NCBI RefSeq assembly: GCF_038500265.1
Contig: NZ_CP150637.1
Location: forward strand, 2,187,501 to 2,251,500
DNA length: 64,000 bases
Direction: 5' to 3'
Source of the DNA: Ignatzschineria larvae DSM 13226
Lineage (GTDB): Bacteria > Pseudomonadota > Gammaproteobacteria > Cardiobacteriales > Wohlfahrtiimonadaceae
Position numbers and translations under genes: made by a program
The notes under the pieces: generated by a model
Seen by the model: the letters and a program-made list of their open reading frames with translations, nothing else
What the model was told of the DNA's origin: nothing
Database searches by the model: none
Shown: positions 10,001-19,186 of the stretch, piece after piece
Layout of the letters: the number at the start of each line of letters is the position of its first letter
Position numbering within the stretch: the first letter of the stretch is position 1

Positions 10001-10049
10001 CTTTATTACATTTTTTTACAATTTATAGTTCTAAAAAAACTCCAAACTA

Positions 10050-11717
10050 TTATTGTTGTTTCAATTGCTCTTTTAAGAGATCACCCAATGTTGCACCCAC
10101 TTGTTGGTCATTTGCATACTCAGCGATATCTTGTGCACTTACTTCGTCCACTGCTTTTACAGAGAGAACGATTGAACGGTTACGACGATCAACGCTCACG
10201 AAACGTGCTTCAACTTCATCGCCAACATTGTAAACGTTACGAACGTCTTCAACGCGCTCTGAAGAGATCTCTGATGCGCGAAGGTTACCTTCAACACCAT
10301 CACCAAGATCAACAACTGCATATTTTGCGTCAACTTCAGTAACAACACCTTTCACTAATGAACCTTTCTCATGTTCTGCTAAGAATGAAGAGAATGGGTC
10401 TTGATCAAGTTGTTTGATACCAAGAGAGATACGTTCACGATCAGCATCTACTGCTAATACCATTGCTTCGATCTCATCGCCACGGTTATAATCACGAATC
10501 GCTTCTTCCCCTGGCATGCTCCAAGAGATATCCGATAAGTGCACAAGGCCATCAATACCACCTTCGAGACCGATAAAGATACCGAAATCAGTAATTGACT
10601 TGATCGTGCCGCTGATACGATCATTTTTGTTGTATTTAACCGCAAACTCTTCCCATGGATTAGGCATACATTGTTTCATACCAAGAGAGATACGGCGACG
10701 TTCTTCATCGATATCAAGAACAACTACGCCCACTTCTTCTCCCGCTGTAACAACTTTAGAAGGGTTAACGTTTTTATTCGTCCAATCCATTTCAGAAACG
10801 TGAACAAGACCTTCGATACCAGGCTCGATCTCAACGAAACAACCGTAATCAGTGATGTTAGTCACTTTACCTTTAGTTTGAAGTCCCGCTGGGAAGCGCA
10901 TTGCGATATCTTTCCATGGATCTTCACCAAGTTGTTTAAGACCTAGAGATACACGGTTACGCTCTTTGTCAAACTTAAGAAGTTTAACTTCGATCTCTTG
11001 GTTAATTTCAACAATTTCAGAAGGATGACGAACACGTTTCCAAGCCATATCAGTGATATGAAGAAGGCCATCGATACCGCCAAGGTCAATAAACGCACCG
11101 TAATCAGTGAGGTTTTTAACCACACCTTTAACCACATCGCCTTCCTCAAGATTTTTGAGAAGCTCTTCACGTTCTGCAGAATACTCTTCTTCAAGTACCG
11201 CACGGCGTGAAACAACGATGTTGTTACGCTTTTGATCAAGCTTAATGGCTTTAAGCTCAAGCTCTTTACCTTCGAGGTAAGCGATATCACGAACAGGGCG
11301 AACATCTACTAATGAACCTGGTAAGAACGCGCGCTCTGTACCGATATCCACAGTGAAACCACCTTTAACGCGACCAGAGATAACACCTTTAATGATTTCA
11401 TCATTTTCAAGTTTTTTCTCAAGGAACGCCCAAACTTCTGCACGTTTCGCTTTCTCACGAGAAAGACGTGTTTCACCGAAACCATCTTCAAGTGATTCAA
11501 GGACAACATCAACTTTATCGCCAACTTGAACTTCTAACTCACCATTCAAATCTTGAAATTGTTCAGCAGGGATACGACCTTCACTTTTAAGGCCAGCATC
11601 AACAATGACAAAACCATTTTCGATTTTGACAACTGTTGCTTTAATAATTCCACCGATTTCACGTGCTTGTTCTTCGGCAATTGATTGTTCAAATAAATCT
11701 GCAAAACTTAATGACAT
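10050..11717 (-). CDS. rpsA: 30S ribosomal protein S1
   Basis: Ribosomal S1 brings mRNA to the 30S subunit, especially messages with weak Shine-Dalgarno sites. The 555-residue protein shows six S1 RNA-binding repeats (roughly 20-90, 105-170, 190-258, 275-345, 360-430 and 445-515). The last four repeat the pattern G-V-N-TDYG-F-DL-GI-GL-H-SD/EM. Length and repeat number match E. coli S1. The ATG is preceded by CATTTTAAATATAT with no Shine-Dalgarno sequence, as also known for E. coli rpsA, where S1 autoregulates its own translation. It follows cmk in the classic order, with a terminator-like hairpin between them. Confidence 0.98.
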   Translation of the reverse strand: MSLSFADLFEQSIAEEQAREIGGIIKATVVKIENGFVIVDAGLKSEGRIPAEQFQDLNGELEVQVGDKVDVVLESLEDGFGETRLSREKAKRAEVWAFLEKKLENDEIIKGVISGRVKGGFTVDIGTERAFLPGSLVDVRPVRDIAYLEGKELELKAIKLDQKRNNIVVSRRAVLEEEYSAEREELLKNLEEGDVVKGVVKNLTDYGAFIDLGGIDGLLHITDMAWKRVRHPSEIVEINQEIEVKLLKFDKERNRVSLGLKQLGEDPWKDIAMRFPAGLQTKGKVTNITDYGCFVEIEPGIEGLVHVSEMDWTNKNVNPSKVVTAGEEVGVVVLDIDEERRRISLGMKQCMPNPWEEFAVKYNKNDRISGTIKSITDFGIFIGLEGGIDGLVHLSDISWSMPGEEAIRDYNRGDEIEAMVLAVDADRERISLGIKQLDQDPFSSFLAEHEKGSLVKGVVTEVDAKYAVVDLGDGVEGNLRASEISSERVEDVRNVYNVGDEVEARFVSVDRRNRSIVLSVKAVDEVSAQDIAEYANDQQVGATLGDLLKEQLKQQ

Positions 11718-11812
11718 ATATATTTAAAATGCATAGGCCACGTTGGATCAGATAGGATCTCGATTCTATCGTTTCAAAGATCGCTGTGATCTGCCTACGA
11801 CTTGTTTAAGGG
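11718..11812 (-). promoter_or_regulatory. rpsA mRNA leader with small hairpins
   Basis: Upstream of rpsA the minus strand can fold AGATC-acagc-GATCT and GATAG-aatcgagatc-CTATC hairpins in front of an SD-less start. In gammaproteobacteria the rpsA leader folds into hairpins recognised by S1 for autogenous control, and this may be its counterpart. The fold was judged by eye only. Confidence 0.35.
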
Positions 11813-11814
11813 TA

Positions 11815-11861
11815 ATAAAAAATCATAGATCAAATGAGATTATCCCGCGAACTGATCTATG
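11815..11861 (-). terminator. Terminator or attenuator between cmk and rpsA
   Basis: On the minus strand CATAGATCA and TGATCTATG form a perfect 9-bp stem around a 20-nt loop, followed by ATTTTTTATTA. It lies between the cmk stop and the rpsA leader, so rpsA probably has its own promoter or depends on partial read-through. Confidence 0.7.
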
Positions 11862-11978
11862 AAACCTGCTTTTTATCCTAGAAATTACAAGATGAATACC
11901 TATAATCCGCTACAATGAAATGCATACATTAATAAATGTACATTACTCATATTGAGCTAATGCATTGTTACAAATCGA

Positions 11979-12650
11979 CTAATTAGGGAATCGCTCTACA
12001 ACCGCATCCCACGCTTTTTGTAAAACCTCTGCCACCGTTAAGTGGGAAGTATCAATAATGAGTGCATCCTCTGCAGGCACTAAAGGCGAGGCTGACCGCG
12101 TCCGATCTCGCTCATCTCTTGCTTCTACCTCGGATAAAATCTGCTCTATATTAGCGCAAATACCGCTTTCTAACAACTGTTTATGCCGTCTTTTTGCTCG
12201 CTCTTTCGCACTCGCTGTCAAAAAAAGCTTCAAAGGCGCTGAAGGAAAGACCACCGTTCCCATATCTCGACCATCAGCAATAAGCCCCGGATCCTGCGCA
12301 AAATCTCGTTGTCGCTGCAATAAATGACTGCGAACTTTAGGGTGTTTCGCAACAATCGATGCCATATTTCCCGTCGTTTCAGCCCGTACTTTACCGGTCA
12401 CTTTTTCCACACCCAGATAGATCTCCAACACTTCATCTTCGATCTTAAAGGTTAAAGGTAGATTCACAGCAAGATCAGCTACCTTATCTTCTGCTTCAAG
12501 GTCGATATTTTGAGATTGTGCAAAAATAGCCAATGCCCGATAAATCGCGCCAGAATCTAAAAAATGCCAACCGAGCTTTTGCGCCAACTGCAATGATAAA
12601 GTGCCCTTCCCGACCCCACTTGGGCCATCTACTGTAATAATATTTTGCAT
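11979..12650 (-). CDS. cmk: Cytidylate kinase
   Basis: CMP/dCMP kinase phosphorylates CMP and dCMP with ATP to recycle pyrimidine nucleotides. The P-loop TVDGPSGVGKGTLS is at residues 6-19. LDSGAIYRALA and ADGRDMGTVVFP are CMP-binding segments typical of bacterial Cmk. The length of 223 residues is normal. An AGGATAGATCT precedes the ATG. It is divergent from hemC, with 280 bp between them that must hold both promoters. Confidence 0.97.
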   Translation of the reverse strand: MQNIITVDGPSGVGKGTLSLQLAQKLGWHFLDSGAIYRALAIFAQSQNIDLEAEDKVADLAVNLPLTFKIEDEVLEIYLGVEKVTGKVRAETTGNMASIVAKHPKVRSHLLQRQRDFAQDPGLIADGRDMGTVVFPSAPLKLFLTASAKERAKRRHKQLLESGICANIEQILSEVEARDERDRTRSASPLVPAEDALIIDTSHLTVAEVLQKAWDAVVERFPN

Positions 12651-12930
12651 AGATCTATCCTAGTTTTTATGAAATCTATTTTTTATGAAAAATTCTGTCA
12701 CTGCGCTTTTTCAGGAACTTTCCATCCATGAAAGCACTATTATTGTCCACTTTATGCTATCCTAATATGCATATTAATTTTCAATAAATAAGTAATATAA
12801 AGACGTACATAAAATATGTATATCAATACATATAAACACATTGTTAAATGTAGCATATTTTGAATGAAAGCGTGGTTTTACCCCTGACTTTTAGCCACTA
12901 TGATTACAAAACACTAATAGGATCTATTTC

Positions 12931-13860
12931 ATGAAATTAACCATTGCAACGCGCGAAAGCCCTCTTGCTCTTTGGCAAGCCAATCATGTAAAAACAACGC
13001 TTCTAAAGCACTTCCCAGATCTACAAGTAGAACTTCTAGGAATGACCACGAAAGGCGATCAGCTTCTCTCTTCTCCACTCAGTAAAATTGGTGGAAAAGG
13101 GCTCTTTATCAAAGAGCTTGAAGTTGCCATGTTAGAAGGCCATGCCGATATTGCGGTACATTCTATGAAAGATGTCCCTATGGCATCTCAGTTACCTGAT
13201 GGATTATCTGTACCGGTCGTTATGAAGCGAGAAGACCCCCGAGATGCGCTGGTGTCAAGGCGCTACACTTCTCTTGAATCACTACCGCATGGGGCTATCG
13301 TTGGCTCTTGCTCGCTACGTCGCCGAGCACAGATTCAGGCACTACGCCCTGATCTCGTCCTAAAAGACTTACGAGGCAACGTCAATACTCGTTTACAAAA
13401 ACTCGATAATGGCGAATTTGATGCCATTATTCTTGCAGCGGCAGGACTTAAACGCCTTGGTTTTGAAGATCAAATTAGTGAGTATCTAGCTGATACAGTC
13501 TCTCTACCGGCAGTGGGACAAGGCGCCATTGGCATTGAGTGTAAATCAGATAATGAAGCGGTGTTAAAGCTCATTATGACGCTTAATGACCCTGATACTG
13601 CGATTTGTGTTAAGGCTGAACGAGCATTTAATGCAAGACTCAACGGCGGTTGCCAAGCACCCATTGCCGGATTTGCACAATTAACGGAGTCAGGCCTCTA
13701 TCTTCGTGGATTAGTCGGCGACTTAGATCATGGCACTATTTTATTCCATGAAATCACAGGACGCCCTGAAGATGCTGAAGCCATTGGAACGGCACTTGCC
13801 GATCATCTATTAGCGCAGGGAGCGAAAGAGATTCTGGACAAGATCTATGGACAAGCTTAA
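12931..13860 (+). CDS. hemC: Porphobilinogen deaminase (hydroxymethylbilane synthase)
   Basis: HemC polymerises four porphobilinogens into hydroxymethylbilane in haem and sirohaem synthesis. The cysteine that anchors the dipyrromethane cofactor is C241 in LNGGCQAPIAG. The substrate-binding segments HSMKDVP (77-83) and SLRRRAQI (128-135) are intact. The length of 309 residues is standard. An AGGA lies 10 bases before the ATG. The last 14 bases overlap the start of the hemD-hemX fusion, so the genes are translationally coupled. Confidence 0.98.
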   Translation: MKLTIATRESPLALWQANHVKTTLLKHFPDLQVELLGMTTKGDQLLSSPLSKIGGKGLFIKELEVAMLEGHADIAVHSMKDVPMASQLPDGLSVPVVMKREDPRDALVSRRYTSLESLPHGAIVGSCSLRRRAQIQALRPDLVLKDLRGNVNTRLQKLDNGEFDAIILAAAGLKRLGFEDQISEYLADTVSLPAVGQGAIGIECKSDNEAVLKLIMTLNDPDTAICVKAERAFNARLNGGCQAPIAGFAQLTESGLYLRGLVGDLDHGTILFHEITGRPEDAEAIGTALADHLLAQGAKEILDKIYGQA

Positions 13861-16279
13861 GCAATCTCATAGTAACCTTTCCCCTTCAGAGATCGGCATT
13901 ATTATCACACGCCCTGAAGGACAAGGTCTATGGCTAATAGAAAAGATCACTCAGAGTGGAATGCACGCATTCTCATTGCCGGGTTTTACCATTGAACCCT
14001 CCACGCATACCGCTGAAATTGAACAGACTAAGGCGCAGATAACACAATATGATTATCTACTCTTTACAAGTCCGAATGCTGTTAAATATGCCGATTATTT
14101 CCAGATTCCCTTTGATAAAATTAAAGGCTGTATAGCGCTTGGCCGGGGTACCGAACGTGCCCTGCGGGCATTCCTAACGCAGACCGGGATTATTACCGCG
14201 CCGAAGCCTTATACCTCTGAGGCGTTAATTGCATTACTCAAGAAGAAGCACCTTGTAAAAAACCGATCAGTCCTCATTATGAGTGGTGAAGGCGGACGCC
14301 GATTATTGGCAAAAGCCATTATTAATCTAGGAGGCAAGGCACAATATTGCGACCTCTATTGCCGAAAAGCACCTGTAAATACGGATCTATCAGCGATTAC
14401 GGCTTTCAAAAATACGCAGAACAATACAGATAAACAACTCTACCTTGTAATCTCAAGCCAAGAAGCTTTTCATAATTTACTCCCTGAAATAACAAAAAAT
14501 AACGTACGATCCTCGATAAATGGCGTATTTGTCGCTAGCGATCGTTTGCAAAACATTGTAAAATCAGAGAGATTTGAGAATATTATTGTCGCTAAATCGG
14601 CACTTGAAAGTGACCTTTGGCAGGCTATTGAGATGCAATTACTCTCTCAAACCCCTAATTTGGACTCCCCTTTAACGATCTCATCTGATAATGATAAGGA
14701 GCTCTCTATGACTAAAAAAGAGCAAAAGCAGAACAAAAACCGCGCAACTGAAAATAAAGTTGCAACCTCTTCTGAAAATACCGCAGAAATCACAACAAAC
14801 GCAGCTGAAACAGGAGATGCTGTCGTGATTGATGACGCTAAAGCACCAGAAATGGCAGCTACAGCAGCGCAAAAAACAGAAGACGTGGTTGACACTGTAG
14901 CGCAGGATGAGGCTACATCAAATGATAATAGGGATATTAAAGAAGCAATCACTCAAGAAAACATCAGTGATGCTAAGGACGAGCATTTTGATGACAATGA
15001 TCAAGATTCGACATCACCACCTATCACTCCAAAAACAACAGCACACGCCTCTGGCAGTGGAGGAAAAGTTGTTGGTTATATTGCACTCTTAGTCGCACTT
15101 GCGGCAGCAGGTGTTAGTGGATTTACTTACTATCAAAGTACGCTCGGTAAAGATGACCAGCTCACAGGACTTAAAAGCTCATTACAAAGTAGCCAAAGCG
15201 ATCTGCAAACACTCACTACAAACTTCAGTAAGCTTCAATCAGAGTTGAATGCCCTTAAAGCAACCGCAAATAAAGCGCCTTCTACCAATCCTGCCGATGA
15301 TTCTGTTCAAGGACAAGTTACACTGCTTGCACAGAAATATGATTCACTCAATGATGCTTTGGCACAATCTGCAAAAGGTTTACAAGGTCAACTCGATACA
15401 CTGAAGACAGCACAGCAAGCATTAGAAGAGAAAACAACACAGATTGATAATATCGCTAAAGTCAGTGATCAGGCGATCACTATTGCGAATAGTTTTGATA
15501 AGAAACTTGCAGAGCAAGATCTCAAACAAGCAGTCGTTTTAGATGAAGCGAAAGAGCTGATCACCACGATTAAGAGCATTACTGATCTTGAGCTCCTTCG
15601 CACGACAGAAGTGGATTATCTCCTTAAAATTGCCGTACAAAAAGTAGAGTACGATAAAGATTATAAAGGTGCTGCGGATCTTTTAACGACTGCCATTGAT
15701 CGTCTTGGTCAAATTAATAGCATTAACTTCACAGAAACAAAACAGCTCTTAGAATCTAATATCACAGATCTGAAAGCACTCAATCCTGTCAATATGATGA
15801 TGATTACAGAACGTCTTGAAAAGGTAGCCTCACTTGCACAGCATGCACCGCTTAAGAGCGATAGCGCACTTGTGAATCTCAAAAAAGAGATCTTCGATCA
15901 GCCTACTGATGAGGGCAATTCTTGGGGAGATAAGCTTCATAACTCACTCAAGCATCTTATTGTGATCGAAGATAAACGTGCTGATGTGCCTGAGCTTATG
16001 GCAAAAGAGGATCGTTTCTTCTTAGTGCAAAATATTCAGCTCGAATTAACATCTGCTAAAATCGCAGCGCAACAGGATCAATTCGATCTCTTTGATCATT
16101 CATTAGATACCGTCAAATCTTGGATTACCACCTATTTTGATGAAGATAATGCAGATGTTCGTGAAGCATTGAAGCAATTGCAGTGGATGCTTGATGCGAA
16201 ATTTGATACAACACCGCCAAATATCCAACGAACCTTAACAGATTTCGAAGCAACCCTTCGAGCGTATAAAGGAGCGTAA
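13847..16279 (+). CDS. hemD: Fused uroporphyrinogen-III synthase (HemD) and HemX membrane protein
   Basis: The 810-residue ORF joins two genes that are separate in E. coli. Residues 1 to about 265 are HemD, which cyclises hydroxymethylbilane to uroporphyrinogen III; it begins with GIIITRPEGQG and has LLFTSPNAVKY. Residues from about 288 are HemX: an acidic, Ala/Thr-rich low-complexity stretch, a membrane helix around 405-427 (VVGYIALLVALAAAG), then a periplasmic coiled-coil and helical domain. The HemX boundary at residue 288 is an ATG at 14708 with AAGGAG at 14696-14701, ideally spaced. HemX may therefore also be made alone. HemX function is not settled; older annotations as a methyltransferase are not supported by its sequence. 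Confidence 0.93.
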   Translation: MDKLKQSHSNLSPSEIGIIITRPEGQGLWLIEKITQSGMHAFSLPGFTIEPSTHTAEIEQTKAQITQYDYLLFTSPNAVKYADYFQIPFDKIKGCIALGRGTERALRAFLTQTGIITAPKPYTSEALIALLKKKHLVKNRSVLIMSGEGGRRLLAKAIINLGGKAQYCDLYCRKAPVNTDLSAITAFKNTQNNTDKQLYLVISSQEAFHNLLPEITKNNVRSSINGVFVASDRLQNIVKSERFENIIVAKSALESDLWQAIEMQLLSQTPNLDSPLTISSDNDKELSMTKKEQKQNKNRATENKVATSSENTAEITTNAAETGDAVVIDDAKAPEMAATAAQKTEDVVDTVAQDEATSNDNRDIKEAITQENISDAKDEHFDDNDQDSTSPPITPKTTAHASGSGGKVVGYIALLVALAAAGVSGFTYYQSTLGKDDQLTGLKSSLQSSQSDLQTLTTNFSKLQSELNALKATANKAPSTNPADDSVQGQVTLLAQKYDSLNDALAQSAKGLQGQLDTLKTAQQALEEKTTQIDNIAKVSDQAITIANSFDKKLAEQDLKQAVVLDEAKELITTIKSITDLELLRTTEVDYLLKIAVQKVEYDKDYKGAADLLTTAIDRLGQINSINFTETKQLLESNITDLKALNPVNMMMITERLEKVASLAQHAPLKSDSALVNLKKEIFDQPTDEGNSWGDKLHNSLKHLIVIEDKRADVPELMAKEDRFFLVQNIQLELTSAKIAAQQDQFDLFDHSLDTVKSWITTYFDEDNADVREALKQLQWMLDAKFDTTPPNIQRTLTDFEATLRAYKGA
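14696..14710 (+). promoter_or_regulatory. Internal ribosome-binding site and ATG for separate HemX
   Basis: AAGGAG, then six bases, then ATG ACT AAA, in frame with the fused ORF at codon 288. It marks exactly where an unfused HemX would begin. Confidence 0.6.
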
Positions 16280-16281
16280 TC

Positions 16282-17712
16282 ATGGGACGATTATTGAAAA
16301 CCCTAGGCTGGATTATACTGATTCCAATCCTCGCCATTTTACTCTTTTACACCGTGAAAGATGATACGGGACAAGTACTCATTACCGGTACTTTTCCAAT
16401 CATTGGCCCAAAGACAATCCATACCACAATCGTAGGGGGATTGCTTCTTGCCGCCATTGCAGTATTGATTATCTACGTCATTATTCGAGTGGTGATTACG
16501 ATTATTAAAACACCACACCATTTACGTCGTTTTTCACTTAATCGAAAAGCACGAACAGCAGACAAAAAGTTTGCTCAAGCGGAAATCGCGTTACTCGAGA
16601 ATAAACCCGATGTTGCAGAAGATCTCTTCTTGACGGCAGCAAAAGGGAGTAAAAGTCCAAACCTCTGCTATGTAGGTGCAGCACGAGCAGCCCAATTATT
16701 AGGCAAAGAAGATCGCCGGGATCGTTATTTACGAGAAATCGATCTTTCTGGATCTAAACATGATCGTGAAATTGCAGAAATTAAACGTGCGGAGATTCTT
16801 ATCGAGGCAGATGAGAGTGATAAAGCTGAAAAGCTTCTCAAAGATCTACTCTCACGCCATAAAAGCTTCCCTGCTGTGCTCATGCTGGGTGTTACACTGC
16901 AACGTCAGGGCAAAAATGAGGAGTTATTCCGTTTACTTCCAGATCTACAGCGAGCAATTCCTCGTTTAACACCTTCAGAAGATGTTACGCAATTGACGCA
17001 AGATATCTACAAAGCACTCTTTGATTATGCAAGTACGATTAGTCATGATTCCGATCAACTTAAAATTGTTTGGAATCGTCTCCCCAAAGGTTTACAGCAT
17101 GACCCTGATCTTTTAATCCATTATGCCAATCGTCTGCTTGATGTAGGGGATACCAAACAAGCAGAAGGATTATTGCGTAAAGAGATTAACCGCACACAAA
17201 ATGATCGCTTAATCTTAGCTTATGCCCATCTCTATCGTGGGGATCAGCCTAAATTACTCAAACATGCGAAACGTTTCCATGAAACACAACCTGACAGCGC
17301 TATTACACAATATACATTAGCGAATATGCTCTTTAGAAGCCAGCAATTTGAAGAAGCTAAGACTCACCTCTTAAAAACGATTGAGCTTGATTCCCAATTT
17401 GCAAAAGCCTATCAGCTACTCGGGGAAGTATTGCTCGCTGAAGGGGACAAGGAAGGGGCATTAAAGGTCTTCCAGCAAGGGATTACAATCATGCTCAATG
17501 AACGACCTAAAGATGTAAAAGTCGTAGATGGTGAGCTACTGATTGAATCCACTGATAAACTTGGTCATGCAAAAGCAGGGATCGAAGTCGTAGAGGGTGA
17601 AATTGTTGATGACATGCAAGATGCCACAACAATGGATGCTGATCCTGAATCAGAGACAACAACTGATACGGCAGAAGAAACCAACAATCCCGATCCTCGT
17701 CGCTCGCTATAA
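16282..17712 (+). CDS. hemY: HemY, haem-operon membrane TPR protein
   Basis: HemY proteins of gammaproteobacteria are inner-membrane proteins encoded after hemX; a role in coordinating late tetrapyrrole steps has been proposed. The 476-residue product has two N-terminal membrane helices (about 8-25 and 46-68), then helical TPR-like repeats from about 95 to 400, for example NPELYRAE-like pairs and AKAYQLLGEVLLAEGDKEGAL. The C-terminal 70 residues are acidic and Thr/Glu-rich, probably disordered. It starts two bases after the hemD-hemX stop, preceded by AAAGGAG. This is not the protoporphyrinogen oxidase also called HemY in Bacillus. Confidence 0.92.
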   Translation: MGRLLKTLGWIILIPILAILLFYTVKDDTGQVLITGTFPIIGPKTIHTTIVGGLLLAAIAVLIIYVIIRVVITIIKTPHHLRRFSLNRKARTADKKFAQAEIALLENKPDVAEDLFLTAAKGSKSPNLCYVGAARAAQLLGKEDRRDRYLREIDLSGSKHDREIAEIKRAEILIEADESDKAEKLLKDLLSRHKSFPAVLMLGVTLQRQGKNEELFRLLPDLQRAIPRLTPSEDVTQLTQDIYKALFDYASTISHDSDQLKIVWNRLPKGLQHDPDLLIHYANRLLDVGDTKQAEGLLRKEINRTQNDRLILAYAHLYRGDQPKLLKHAKRFHETQPDSAITQYTLANMLFRSQQFEEAKTHLLKTIELDSQFAKAYQLLGEVLLAEGDKEGALKVFQQGITIMLNERPKDVKVVDGELLIESTDKLGHAKAGIEVVEGEIVDDMQDATTMDADPESETTTDTAEETNNPDPRRSL

Positions 17713-17737
17713 ATCGACAAGGTCATCATAAAAATTA

Positions 17738-17774
17738 AATCCTAAGATTTCCTGAGAATCTTAGGATTTTTTAT
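17738..17774 (+). terminator. Rho-independent terminator of the hem operon
   Basis: A 12-bp stem (AATCCTAAGATT with AATCTTAGGATT) encloses a 7-nt loop and is followed by TTTTTAT, 26 bp after hemY. Confidence 0.88.
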
Positions 17775-17841
17775 ATCTTCAGCAGATTAAGCAAGTTCAC
17801 TCCGGCAACTCCTTTCATACATCTTATTGACCTTCTTGACC

Positions 17842-18933
17842 TTATTGTCCTCGTAAAGAGAATTCACTCGAAGTAATTCTTTGAAGCCCCTCTTCTGTTT
17901 GCACCAGCAGTGCTCCATCTCGATTAATCCCAATTTCTCTCCCTTTACTGTACAACTCATTCCCGCGCCAGATCGCTACATCTTGACCATAAAAACAGCT
18001 CTTATCAGGCCAAATTTGGGTAATATCCACAGGATTTCTATCAGGATTAACAACATCTTGCCACAGGCGATAAAGCGCCGTTGTTAATGCGGCCACTAAA
18101 ATATTGCGATCAATGGGTTCCCCCACAATCTCCTCACAACAAGCAGGATTATTACTTAACTCATTTTGAGCAGCTTGCACTGCTTGAGTAAGAGGTTGAT
18201 CATTATTAACACCAATACCAATCACGACGACAATCCCTTGAACTGTAATCTTTGTTTCCACTAAAATACCGGCGAGCTTCCGATTTTGATACCAAATATC
18301 ATTAGGCCATTTAAGCTTAATATCTGTCAGCCCCATATTACGCAGCGTATCTAATAGAATAATGCCCACCCGCACACTCAGACTCGGTAAAAGAGCCATC
18401 GCAGTTAAGGGGAATTCTACTCTCAAGGAAAAATAGAGATTGACCGCCAATGGAGAAATCCACTGTTTCTCTCTTCGCCCCCTGCCACTTTGTTGCATCT
18501 CTGCAACAGCAATCGCAATTGGGGCAATCTTTTCAGCAGCATCGATATTCAGCATCAATAGATCCGCATTTGTAGATTCCGTTATAAAGTTGTTCAAAAT
18601 ATAACACTGCTGGTTAATAATCTGAGGTAGGTAACTACGAATTTCAGCTTCATCAAGCGGCTGATATCGTTTAAGTGTCGTTATTGTTGGATTCAGATCA
18701 TCACTATCGCCAGGATTAAATTCAAAAAGTTCACTTTGCTTGGCTAACCATTGACTACTTGCTATCGCCTGTTCGAGTGATAAGGAGATTTGATGGAATA
18801 TTAATAATGCCGGTAATACATAGGATTCTCGCTCTGAAAGATAAGGAAAAAGCAGGCTAGCCCCTTCAATAATACGAGTATTGATAGCGTGATTCTTTTC
18901 TACTTCCTGTATTAAATTCTTTTGCTCACCCAT
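17842..18933 (-). CDS. birA: Biotin-[acetyl-CoA-carboxylase] ligase
   Basis: BirA activates biotin with ATP and attaches it to the biotin carboxyl carrier protein. The catalytic domain covers about residues 110-300, with the biotinyl-AMP loop SGRGRREKQWISP and the LKWPNDIWYQNRKLAGILVE core. A C-terminal SH3-like domain follows. At 363 residues it is longer than the 321-residue E. coli protein. The first 100 residues do not show a clear winged-helix repressor motif, so whether it also represses bio genes is unclear. AAGGG lies 9 bases before the ATG. Confidence 0.92.
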   Translation of the reverse strand: MGEQKNLIQEVEKNHAINTRIIEGASLLFPYLSERESYVLPALLIFHQISLSLEQAIASSQWLAKQSELFEFNPGDSDDLNPTITTLKRYQPLDEAEIRSYLPQIINQQCYILNNFITESTNADLLMLNIDAAEKIAPIAIAVAEMQQSGRGRREKQWISPLAVNLYFSLRVEFPLTAMALLPSLSVRVGIILLDTLRNMGLTDIKLKWPNDIWYQNRKLAGILVETKITVQGIVVVIGIGVNNDQPLTQAVQAAQNELSNNPACCEEIVGEPIDRNILVAALTTALYRLWQDVVNPDRNPVDITQIWPDKSCFYGQDVAIWRGNELYSKGREIGINRDGALLVQTEEGLQRITSSEFSLRGQ

Positions 18934-18964
18934 CGTTGCTACCCTTTTCTCTAACTATACCCCA

Positions 18965-18992
18965 TAAAAAAGAGCGCTCAACTGAGCACTCT
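18965..18992 (-). terminator. Rho-independent terminator downstream of the 33-residue ORF
   Basis: A 10-bp stem (AGAGTGCTCA with TGAGCGCTCT, one G-U pair, 2-nt centre) is followed on the minus strand by TTTTTTA. It sits between the small membrane ORF and birA. Confidence 0.8.
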
Positions 18993-19050
18993 TCTACGAT
19001 TTTGAATGACTATTCAACATTGATCAGCCATCAATAAGCAACTTCTCATT

Positions 19051-19152
19051 TTAGCTAAAGAAAATCACGCTAAATAGTAAAAGCCAACCTACAAAACAGA
19101 GACCACCAATAATAAAGAGTGGTAATCTATATAAAAATACACTTTCTGACAT
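19051..19152 (-). CDS. Putative 33-residue single-pass membrane protein
   Basis: An ATG at 19152 preceded by AAGGGGAAG opens a 34-codon frame ending in TAA. The product has a short polar N-terminus (MSESVFLYR), then a nearly continuous hydrophobic stretch from residue 10 to the end with a GG pair, one Cys and one Trp, enough for one membrane helix. It lies 34 bp after the aminotransferase gene on the same strand and has its own terminator 59 bp further on, which argues for a real last cistron of that transcript. I do not recognise a family. Confidence rests on the good ribosome-binding site, the composition and the terminator. Confidence 0.55.
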   Translation of the reverse strand: MSESVFLYRLPLFIIGGLCFVGWLLLFSVIFFS

Positions 19153-19186
19153 GACTTCCCCTTCTTGTTCAGGAAATAAATACTAA

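Noticed and set aside
9947-10342. Plus-strand ORFs opposite the rpsA 3' end
   Set aside because: They run antisense to rpsA and its terminator and are Arg/Leu/His-rich shadow frames.
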